Source: Morinoia aosen
Taxonomy: Eukaryota; Arthropoda; Malacostraca; Amphipoda; Talitridae
Direction of reading: 5' to 3'
Assembly (NCBI GenBank): GCA_030386875.1
Contig: CM059570.1
Location: 35,517,422-35,581,421 of the forward strand
DNA: 64,000 bases
Shown: piece by piece, positions 38,401 to 50,400 of the stretch
Numbering within the stretch: position 1 is the first letter of the stretch
Layout of the letters: every line of letters begins with the position of its first letter
Notes under the pieces: model-generated
Told to the model about the DNA's origin: nothing
Database searches by the model: none
What the model saw: only the letters and a program-made list of their open reading frames with translations
Position numbers and translations under genes: made by a program

Positions 38401-41400
38401 CGCCGGTAGCTACACTCCAGACAGAGCAGAAAAATCCATACAGATTTGAGCTTGATACCTCTCCTTCCCTGTTCCTCCCACCTAATTTTACCCTACACCA
38501 ATGAATAGCGCTCAACGAGACGCTTAAGACCATATATGGCAACCCTAGGTTTGCTGATGTGAAACATGTGCTAGCTTTGCCGACCTTCTAAGAGTCCAGG
38601 ACGTGGCGACGGGTTAACAGCGGATCAAAAATGTTGGCTGGAGAGTAGACGACGCAGAGTCGAGCACACCAGCTCCGTACAACACTAATCTGCTGAAGGC
38701 TGCAAACAAGACTGAGGTCAGAATGCAGGAAAGCTTACCGGGAGCGAATGCGTTGAAGACAGCCGAGCCAGGCATGGCGCTGGAGAGACTGTCGCACGAG
38801 AAGTCGAGGATGCTGAGCAGGGTCTTGGTCAGGCTCAGCAGGTCACAGAAGCTATAGAAGCCGAAGTACACCAGGTGCTGCGCTAGGTTCACCACCTGGG
38901 TAAATTAACTCGATCGTTATTTTTTGTCTCAAAATTTCTTACACATCTCTAGCTTACTTCAAAATCACTTACATATCATTCCTTTTACTCAGAAATCATA
39001 CAGACATCTCTGTTTTTAAAATAACCAACACATCATTGTTTTACTTCAATGATCATTGGCTTTCTTCAAAATTACCTACATATCACCTAAAGGCTTATTT
39101 CAATTTTACTTCCTATACATTTCATTCGTTTGATTTTAAAATCCTTTGCATATCACGGTTTTTTTTAATAAACTATGCACCATCTGGTTTATTTCCAAAT
39201 TACCTACGTCATACTTTCGGGAACACTTCCATGTACATAACCTTCAGAATAACTGCGGCAGGATGCTAAGCTATGACACTGATTTCCATTAAATTCAAAT
39301 GTCAGGCCCAAGTCATAAAACATAGTTCCAGAAGTGAAAATATCAAAAGAAAAAGGAGAACTAACTTATTGCAGCATTCCAAAAGGATAATGAGAAGTGC
39401 AACTTTGATAGATGCAACCTAAAACTATCTGAAAAAAATTAGACTTGGTTCTTTCTCAACAAGAGATTTATTCATCGATTACATTCTAGTTTCCGTATGG
39501 CGCAAAAAATACAGCTTTCTATGTTACTGCACCTTGCATTCCCCCATACACACCTCTAAAGTACTATTTTTATACCAGCTAGTTTTAAGATTCATTGGCC
39601 CCAACAAAATCGATTTCAAGAGAACGCACTGACAACATGGGGGAATTTACGCACAAGGTGTTTCCAAACAAATACCCTGCGCAAAACAGCAAGTTTGACA
39701 GGAAGGATAAGAAAAGACAATAAAGAGAGAGCGAAGAATTGCATAAAAACTGAAAAAAAACGGTCACGAATGATAGGAGTTCCTAACGCCAATATATAGC
39801 TGAAGCAACCCGACAGCATCCCACTGGCTGAACATAGCATAGGTTGAACAAATCTTACTAACCTAAACCTATTGGCTATCCTATAGTCCATGGGGATAAA
39901 ATATCTCAAAAATAAATAGCCTAATTTCAAACACACGTGCGCTGTGTGAACCGAGTGCATCCTCCAAATCAAACCTTAAGCCTTATTCGCACCCTAATTA
40001 TAAATGCATGGAAATCAGTCTCCACCATAGCTGGCCTTATATTTTATCCAAACTAAGTTCGAGGTACCAATTGAAGAAAATTTCTACACAAATAAACCCT
40101 CAGCTTCTACCTGGGATATATTAATCCGACCAAATAAACTGCTTAAATAGAAATCAAGGTCGGATATCCATGCGATTTACATCATTGTAGCGGTACAGCG
40201 TAAGTTCTTCTACGATGTTCATGCGCTACATAATCCGTGAATGATGCCATCTCATTTACAGACGCGGTTTCATCTCTCAGCCAAATGACCACACTCCTTC
40301 TCAACACTGTGCCACAGAACTTCACGAGCTTAATTAATGAAATCGAATCAATTTATTCTCTCGATGGCCTCCAAAAAAATGGGTGATACTGGAAGTTGTT
40401 TTAAATATGCGTATTTCAAACTCAACAGCGTGAAAATTTACGTTAGGATAAAAGTTAGTTCAAGCCTTCCTATAATCACAATAAAGATGTTCCAATTAGA
40501 TTATTAGTTAGCTTAAGCCTCCCTATCTGCCACAAAGGCGATTTAAAAAGAGGAAGGAGGAAGGTAGCATTTTATTTTAGGATGGAATTAAGGGAAAGCG
40601 GAATCTATGCAGGAAGGGCATAGTAACAGTAAGTTGAGAAAGAAGATTATGAAACACGATCAAAGCCGAAGAAAAAAGTAGTAGGTGCTGAAAAACAGGA
40701 CAGCAGTGAACCGAAAAAGAGGTGGTCCTTAACATAACAAAAACATTTTATTTCAACATAAAAAGCCCAACCTAACTCTCAGCTCGGGCCCTCACATTTT
40801 CACACAAAGATGTTCCTATGACAGGAAGGTACCATTTAGTATGGAATAAAGAGCACGGGGAATCTATGAACAAGGTGTATCCCCACACCCTGCACATAGA
40901 AATAGTTAGATTAACAGAAATTTACGGTAAAACTTGAAAATTTGTGATAAAAGATGAAGAAGAATGTACCAAGTGCTGAAAAGGAGAGAAGTAAACCGAA
41001 AAAATGTTGTCGATAGAAAAGCAAAAAAACCTATTCAATTTCAACAAAAGGTATGCCTATTCGATTTGGCCACTGGTGCTTCAACAGAATCTGCAAAGCG
41101 ATTTATTTAGAATTTGCCTTCAATTGCTCATTTGCCTTAAATTACAAGTACTAAAGATATTCGATGGCAGTTTTTTGCATGAGCTTATGAATATTTTTCC
41201 TGTGACATTCGTGAAGACAAACGCACCTCGTAGGTAAGTTTGTTTTGTCCGGGATCCTCGAAGGTGATGGCGTTGGTGACCACATACTCGAGGTACTTGC
41301 GCACGAACTCAATCACGGGCACAAACTTGCTGCTGACGCGAGTGTCCTCGCACACCGCACTCGCTTCCGAGCCGTCGGTAGGGCTGGACCGCGCCGTCTG

Positions 41401-44400
41401 GCCGTCGTAGCTGATGCAGTAGGGCACAAAAATTATTTCTCGGTGATAAACACGGTTTTTGATCGCGCAAAAATACATAAAAATAACAAGGAGAAAACAC
41501 TATATTACTCTTTTCAAAAGGAGTTGAGGAACCCCTACTTATCACACCATCCCATAAGAATCATTGAGTGCACCTCTCACAGAATATACGGCTATACGGA
41601 ACAGTAATCGATAACATGAAAATGCAGCACCATGTATTTCAATTTAGGCAGGGGAAGTACATTTCATTCAATTATTTTTCTCCAGTCTTCACCCTTCAGA
41701 CATATTTATTTATTCATTTTTAATTTTTTTTGAATGGAAGGGCTCAAATGATGAGGAGTTTCAGCAGTGAAATGCAGGTCATTCACAAGAAGTGCAGACC
41801 GAAAGAGGGAGATGAAGAACCTAGAACTAATGCCTACAGCAGGTGCGGGAAAGAAAAGGAAGGCAGTAAATACAAGGAATATCGCCAGCTACACCAACGC
41901 TCGCTGACGTCACACCATAAACTCTGTCTAGACAGACGATGGCTAGTTGCGCTGAAAAATTATTTCCACAAGTTGATGAGGTCAGCTTCCTTCTGAGCAT
42001 TTAACACGAGCTGCTCGTAGTAGATACCATTTTCAGCAAATGTACTGCACACTTATCGGGTATCTGAATGAAATCGAAAGAAGACATACAGTTCCTGAAA
42101 CCATGTCCTCAATGAAAAATATCTAATTTTCCTCTACTATGATTAGCACAAAATTATCAGCATAGTAACTGGAGGAAAAACTTTTTAGAACGTGCATGAG
42201 TGCCCAAAAATTTTTCAATGAGCAAATATTATTAAAAAATAAAAATAAAAATGTTAGAATAAACAACATATGGTGAGCATGGGACAAAACTGCGAACGCT
42301 TCCAATCGTGACAAGAGAAAATCTAACGCAACCAAAACATAGATATACAACAACAAAAGACATATACGCTTCAAGTTCCGAGTGTTTTGCTCAGGATGGG
42401 CTAATGAGTTAGTGTAATGGTGGCTGTTATATAAGGAGCTTTTAAGCAAATTAACGCACAAACAAAAGTAGAACTAACAAAAAGGAGTTTTAACAAAAAG
42501 AGCAAGTGAGCGTTTGAAGTAGAGGCAGGAAGAGCAAAAAAAAAAATCTGATGCGCAAAGCAAATGCCTAACTTGATGCGTCCAATACAGAAACGCTTGC
42601 ACACTGAACGGCGATGGGCGGAAGCCACAAAAGAAAGTGGTACCTATCAACTCCGAGTTCATTTTATCGGAAATTCAAAGTCTATTTGGTTTCCGTGCAT
42701 TGTGTACCGATAAAAGAAAATCCTCTAATTTACGCTTTTAGAAATATTCAGACCTGATTAGGGTACCGCCAGATGGAATTCATAATAAGCTTAACTAGAG
42801 TATCTCAGAGCGAGATATTTCACAACAGTATTGAAGCTCGACTCTTATTATTATTTTAATTATTATTATTATTGAGCAACCATAGACGCAACGGAGGCGA
42901 TTCAATAGTGAATACTCATGCAGTACTTGAGTGTTTGTACGGAGATTAGAATGTTCCGTTTTTCTACGTTTCGTTTAGCTTAGCAGATTTGATAATTGAT
43001 TGATTTGCGCACACAGAGTCTTAGTGGTGGTATCTGTTACCCAATCAGAGGATTCCAGCAACTCACCAACATTTTTCTGGCCGAGCGACTTACTCAAGTT
43101 GAAGAGCACTGTGCGCTCGGTCATTATTTGACTTGTTTGACTATTGTGTCACAAGCTTATTGAAGCTCAAATAAAAGAAATTTTCATGATTTTTGAATAC
43201 TCAGCATCAACATTACATCCACATCAACCTCTTCCGCAAAATTAAAATGAACGATAACTAATTCTGAATGTGAAGTACGCATTAAAGAGCAGAAAATGCA
43301 CATGGAATGAAAATTATCATTAAAAATAAAGAACAAAACAAATAGAAACCAGGATACATAATACCTAGGTTTGCTCGAATTTTTCCACGCTACTCACAGA
43401 ACAATTACCAGACTGCAATCACTAGGTGTTCAACAGCACCACAAAGCAGCACAGATCATGTATAGCTAAGTGCTATTTCGTTGAACACACCACACAAAGG
43501 AAGCTGTAACTCGAGTACAGCTTCCCATGTGAGCACTTGACCCGCCACTACTTACGCTGAGCCGTTCCACGAGGAGATTGCAGTGGAGACGTCATGCGGT
43601 TTGTGGTCTATTGTACGCTGAATGTGGGCACGAAATTCATAATGAACACGTAAATAATAAGCAAAGCAACGCATGAAAAAGGTGTTATTCTACCAAATAG
43701 AAGTAGGAATACATCAAATGAGTCATCAACACAAACCGCACAGCCAAAAATACAACGGGGTAAGAAACATAAAATACACATATATCTTTCAAACAACAAC
43801 ACCGAGTTACACAGTAACGTAAAAACCGTATTAAGTGACAACATAACAAGTAATAAGTAACAAATGAGGTTAGCAGCAAAATAAATAACTAAAAATGAAG
43901 ATCTGTGAACAAACAAGCATTGCTGTGGGCAGCAAGGTAATCCAATAGCATTCGAGGTTTGAAACTTTCAAGTTCTAAGGACTCCGATTTTTCTTCACAA
44001 AATAGGGGCCCAAAAACCAGCAAATTTAATTATTTCTCCTCGCAATCTCTCTGCATACGCACACACATTAGAAAATCGATGCATTTTACCATGGCCGATG
44101 CGGAAGCTCCTTTATGGCCTGTTTTGACTTCTATCATAGAAAATAGCTAATGTATTCATGGCACGAGAGGAGAAAGTGCAGTCACGAAGATTTTCATCGT
44201 TTCATCAATCAGCGATTCATTAAAATAACCGCCTCTACTCACTTTGTCATTCTGTCTTGCACGAAGACGAGGTAGTTTCGGTTCGTTGTTACAGGACATT
44301 CATGTAGACGCTACCGCATGTCTTACTCAACTGCAGATGAATTTCAAAGACTGTAGCACCCCAGAAATCAAGTAGAGCATACGAATGACTACTACTCGTT

Positions 44401-47400
44401 TCTGAAATGAAAACGAGGACATTTCCGGCATCAAAAACACTCCTTACTCTCGCAGCAACCGCTAAAGGGTTGCGTGTCATTCCAGACCAGTCTCTGCCAA
44501 GCACACCCAACGAGCTCCTACATATTCTAAGCAAAAAACCGCGTGTTTTTTTTCTCCAGGTCGTGAAAAAAATCGGAGTTATTACAACTTGAATGTCCCT
44601 CGCAAGTGTAAAAACATACAAAGCGATTACGAATGCGAGATACCACTTGGTAAAAAGTGTAGCAAACTAAATGTTGGACAGGTGCTGGATAAAAAACAAG
44701 CAGAAACGGGCCTAGCTGAACACAAAATTCAGTGATCACTAAAAACACACTAAATATAGCAGCTGTCAACAAAGAGGCAGGCACGACTGAACATAAATCC
44801 AGTCCAGAATACATTAGCTGTCAACATCGAGGCAAGCCGAACTGAACATAAATTCAGTTAAGTGACTAAACACTTTAGCTGTCAACATCGAGGCAAGCTG
44901 AACTGAACATAAATCCAGTACACTAAACACATTAGCTGTCAACATCGAGGCAAGCCGAAGTAAACATAAATTCAGTAAAGTGACTAAACACATTAGCTGT
45001 CAACATCGAGGCAAGCCGAAGTAAACATAAATTCAGTAAAGTGACTAAACACATTAGCTGTCAACATCGAGGCAAGCCGAAGTAAACATAAATTCAGTGA
45101 AGTGACGAAACACATTAGCTGTCAACATCGAGGCAAGCCGAAATAAACAAATTCGGTAAAGTAAAGACAGAACACAGCTGTGGTGCAACAAAGAAGCAGG
45201 CAGGACAGTAAATAGGAGTACCCGTGTCGAGGTCGCTTCCTGTAGCTGGCGTACACCACCGACAGCGGGTCGTGGCTGCTGCACTCCAGACAAACGTGAA
45301 TTTTAAAAAGCTTCTTAGCGAAGGTATATAAAATTCAATGACACGCGTAAAAGACCAGGAACACATGGCCAAGCTCTTCTATTCCGCAGAGGAAAGAAAG
45401 TCAGAAACCAGAGAATAGAAAAACTACAAATATGATAATTAAAGACTATGTAGCATGGTTAGGGTGAGTCGAAACTACAAACGTAGATACAAGTTGAGGA
45501 CGTTATCTAAGTTCCAAAATTGTTCTTGGTGAAATACTCAAATATTTGCTTGCTCGAATATGAGGGTAGCCTATACATCGAAGAGTCAGTTCAAAGAGAG
45601 AGGCTTCAAGTCCCCCCCAACCTCAGTACGTTTTACAAATACCACAGCAATTTTGAATGTTCAGCAAAAAAATAAAGAACTTGAAAACTGCGAGACATTT
45701 TTTTTCGTAGACTCACATTTTTATGAAAAAATCCCCTTTTTATTGTTCGAATACTTATTTTACGTTTTTATTTTTTATTTTTTGAATACGCAAAGGCTTT
45801 ATTTTATACTAGTGTGCACGGCCCGCCAAAAATGACAGGATTCAATACCTTTCTTGTACAAACTTTCCAGACGTGGATAACTAACAAAAATATCTTTCCG
45901 AACAGTACCCGTGATAAGAAATATTATTGCACTTGTGCACTGGTGAAACTCGCATCACAGATACGGTCGTAATGGCTATCTTTATGAGCGTGACAGAGAA
46001 ATTGAAGAGACTCAAAACAAATAAACCAAGGGTATTTTTAGGTAGTAGCAGGACCCATGGAAATTTCTCGGACCCGTGGAAATTCCTAGGTGGACCCGTG
46101 TAAAAATTCAGTCAATATTACATAACCTATGCTAAACCTATCCTTAACGAACACATCCTGGTACAATTCAAACATATCTATGCATGTAAAGACCATCTTT
46201 TAGGAATTCGGTATCCATGATACCGCAAACTCAGACATCCCATGTTTCTTAAAAAGCGGACACCAAACAAATATATAAATAAACACACAACGGGTATTAT
46301 TAGGTTAGATTCCCTGCTCCTAGACCGAATCGTTCGGGAGCTATAGACCGTCGAAGTTACGTAGTTTTCAGTCGCGCTGAATATGAGAGCTGCCTTATTG
46401 GATAGAAAACATGTCAGTGCTTTTTTCGCTTTGAAAAAGCACTGATGAAAGCAGAGTTATTACTGGCCAAATATATTTAGCAATTAGCCAATCAGAGCTC
46501 ATGACTCCAGAAGACACCTCAATCACACTCGAGCTGTCGATGGGGAATGTCGCGTCACGTGGCGCTGCTAATGAAATTTTGCTCACTTCTGTAGGTAGGA
46601 TACCGCTCGTGTTTATTAACGTAGCGAATTGATTTAAGGCTCATTTTATTCGTGGTTAGATATACTACAGTCTCTATTAGTTACATTTTATATTCATTTT
46701 AATAATTTTTTATATTGTATAATTTTTTTCTGGAAACAATTCATAAAACGTTAGTAAAAACAAATTTAAATTCAAAAAAATGAGATCGTTGAATAATATT
46801 TTCTGAGTGCAAGATTAGATTAGTCGTTAGTTTTAGCCTCCCTACCCAGCAACAAATGCGATCCAAAGAGAGGAAGGAGGAAGGCACCATTAAGTATGGA
46901 GTTAAGGAAACGCGGAATCAACGCAGAAAGGCATAGAAACAGTGAGTCGTGAAAGAAGATCATGAAACAAGACAAAAGTTGAAGAGGAAAGTAGTAGGTG
47001 ATGAAGAACAGGACAGCAGTGAACCGAAAAAAGGTGATCCTTAACATAAAAACATTTCATTTCAACAAAAAAGAAGGCTTACCTAACTCTCAGTTCGGGC
47101 CCTCACATTGTCCCCCTTTGAGCGCTAGTTCCCATAGATACAATAATTGTATCCCCCTGATGGGTTTCTGAGTGCAATGACACTAAAAGCAACTTTTAAA
47201 TAAATTGATTGGACTTTTATAGCGCCCTGAAGAGGGCCCCCTAAAATCTTCCTTTTCGACTAACTCGTTTTCTACGCAAAAATTCGAAAAATGTGTACGA
47301 GTAAAAGCATTTCTGAATCCTAAATTATACACGAGGTGCAATTTGCAGATAAATCTGCACAATAGGGAAAACGTCTCTCCAAAAGCGGAACCTCCTAAAA

Positions 47401-50400
47401 AGCACGATAAGAATCTCGATTTAAAAGTGCACGCTTTGCTGATCATGCGAAAATACACGAAGCGTCTCATTTTTAATCTATAGTTTCATTGTGCTTGTAT
47501 GAGGAAAATGTATTTATGCACACGGTTTTCCCAGTTCTCTCGTTTTCTATTGAAGATCCAGAAGTTTCCAACTAACGTTTGTGAAACTAGCAAATGCGTC
47601 ATTAACAATTATCAAGGCGTCAACATTTCATCAGATGAACATTCAGCAAATGCAACAAGAGATGTGAAGCTAATCGAAATTGCCTTTGGTATAATATTTT
47701 TTTACTCCACACTTGGGTCAGTTGTTGCGCATCAGAATTATATTATTTATATTTTTTATATCACCAACGTCCACACCAACGGATCGCAACTATAAAAGAA
47801 CACCTCAAAATTAAGAAAACCAAAATTATAAAGCCTGCAAAATGGAACGGAAAATGCATAACTATGATCTCAAAAATACTTTTCAATATCACATCAACGA
47901 GCTGGATCACATCCAGCCCTCCGAACACGAATAACATCAACAGCAATTTATCTAGTCGCCACCTCCCATCACTGGACGAGCAGCCCGTATCAAAGCATTC
48001 ACGCATTAGCCAAAACACTGGGTCCCGACTACACGTCACAACTTCATTGGTCAAGTCAACATCCTCGTGAGCAAATGCACCCCTCGTCAATATATCCCTT
48101 CTACGTCATGTTGGCAGTTCAGTTTTTTGACATTCATACTCCTTGAAGTTGAGTCCAGTGCTAGCTGGCGATCCTGAAAAATGGTGCGTCTAACATTCCA
48201 TGAACCCAACATTTCCTAGACAGATGCACAGGCATTGAAGCTCTACGATGTAAGGCGCATTTTGTGCTAAAATATTATTGACGAGAACTTGATATTCACT
48301 ATAAATGTCACATATTAAATGCGAACTGTAAGGAATATTTAATATGAAAATCGGCAACTTCAGGTCCTGAAATCATTGCAGTTCAGAAAAAGGAAGAGTT
48401 GAGCTGATCTTCCGCAATTCATGGATTAGGATTTCGCAAAGAGATCAAAAATATCACAACCACAATTAATGCTTCCAATGAAACAGTTGATACAGGCTGA
48501 CAGACAATCTTTAATAAATTACTACAACAACAATGTTCAAGTCAAAAACAAAGCACATTGTTCCTATTCCCAGTAAAATATTTTGATTCGATCAACTATG
48601 AACACTAAAGTATTGCTACAAAACGATTGAAGTATTAGGGCCGATAAGATTTACCAATCTCACTCAAGTATTAGGCGTGATAAAACGTCTTTATCGTTGC
48701 AGTACGTGTTCCGATATGCTAAATCATTCGCATTCGTTTATTAAGATAAAGCAAGCCATTCGCGTTTAGGTTTGGAGTTAAGACACGCTATTTTCATACG
48801 AATATTAGGTAAGATTAGAAATGCCAATCTCACTCAAGTGTTACCACTAAACAAGTCGTTCCTTCTTCAGATTTCTGTTGAGACAAACCATTTTTGTTAG
48901 GGTGGTGAGACAAGTTTTGCGGAGCATCAAGAAAAAACAAACAGTACTCATTCGAATACTAGGGAAAGAATACTATAATTAATTCCACTCGAGCATCGCA
49001 AAATAACACTCGGAATCAACGCTGCTTCCTGGAGCACTAAGATAAGAAACACAATTATGAACTTTTCAAGCGTTGTAAGGAACTCAACAACAAACTAAGA
49101 ACACAAGAGTGAGAGAACTAGGAAAATAAACGGCCTTACACACAATACGAACGGATGTGGTTAAGAGCTCCGCGTAGAATCTGAAAAAATGTTAGAAAAT
49201 AAATGAGAGCGAATATTTCAGGAAAGATAGGAAGAAGTTTGAGGAAGCAACGCGTGTCCTAAAGCGAAAAGAGTTCGGAACGAACAGACATAAGAAGGTA
49301 AGACTTGTATCGTTAGACTGCGAATGAATGTAAAAAGTACACGGAAACTGAACAAGCAGGAATAAAATATTCGCGACAGAACCACAATCGTAACATACGA
49401 CACATGCTCGCAGCAGCGTTCCCATTCATCAGGCGAGCAGCTGTCCACAAGAAATAATACACGCAGACGGTTCACGTGAAACATTTCTTCATTTTCTTCG
49501 TTGAACATTCACAGAACAGCCAGTCCTTCTTACAACCCACACTTTTAAGAGCCACGTAGTAAAAGGTGTAAACGTTCGATCGCGTCACCCAGACATGCAT
49601 TTGGTCGCCCCTACTCCATCAACACCAGTATACGAGAGCTGAGAGCATAAAGAAATAACAAAGAGGGGTTCCAAAAAGATGGTAAATTTCGACAGAATAT
49701 AAAAGCCTCTTCGTAAACTCACTTAGACAAAAAGGCCCACAAAACATCAGTTGAATTACACTCTGGATCTCAATACTGGAAGATAAAAAAGGCAGCTAAT
49801 TCTTCACCTCCTCATAATAACTTGACCAATCATGACCTAGCATGACTGCGGGGTGCATACAATCAATTAACGGAAGAACCTTAGCATCAACTACAGTTTA
49901 GAAGCAAAGATACTCACCATGGAAGTGAAAATTATTTGCTGGAAAACACATTCCAGCGTGAGAACTGATTTTGCTTTTTTAACAGCGTGAACACTAATTG
50001 TGCTCTTTTCGACACCGAGAAATTCCTCAAGACTTGTCTTTTAAACGCGATCTCGGTCTCCCAAATGTTAGCCCTAAAGCTCCCAGCAGTGCCCCAACTC
50101 TGCGCATATGTGCTGCAATCAGCCACTAACCTCTACGCTGTAACCGTTGTCTCCCTCCTTCGACTGCGCCATAGTAAAAGTGACATTGCAACTTCTGAAC
50201 AACGGAGAGGATACTAATGAGTCGAAACTATCCAACCCCCAAAAAAATGTTATGGTTTGAACTCAAACAAATCTCTAACCATCCATCTGGCGAATAACAC
50301 AGGAATGAAGAATATGATATCAACGAGAGATTCACGAAAATACCATGAGCTCTGAAAAGTTGAACAATCTATGATAAGCAAGTAGAGTTCTACTCCTAAC

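Larger units (their letters stand above)
36435..38738. other. Itpr intron between exons 13 and 12
   Basis: Contains the small direct repeat at 37141-37230 and the TTAA-flanked element at 37779-38613. Confidence 0.65.
38896..41226. other. Itpr intron between exons 12 and 11
   Basis: Contains the pyrimidine-rich repeat, a possible old retroposon copy (39590-39860) and the nested pair at 40448-41070. Confidence 0.7.

Noticed and set aside
45222-45283. 62-nt form of the micro-exon using the acceptor after CTGGAG
   Set aside because: Its length is not a multiple of three and would shift the Itpr frame. The CAGCAG acceptors keep it.
46290-46640. Possible tRNA-like or short transposon block around the AGTGCTTTTT hairpin
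   Set aside because: No cloverleaf and no paired termini with target duplications could be found. Only a short hairpin remains.
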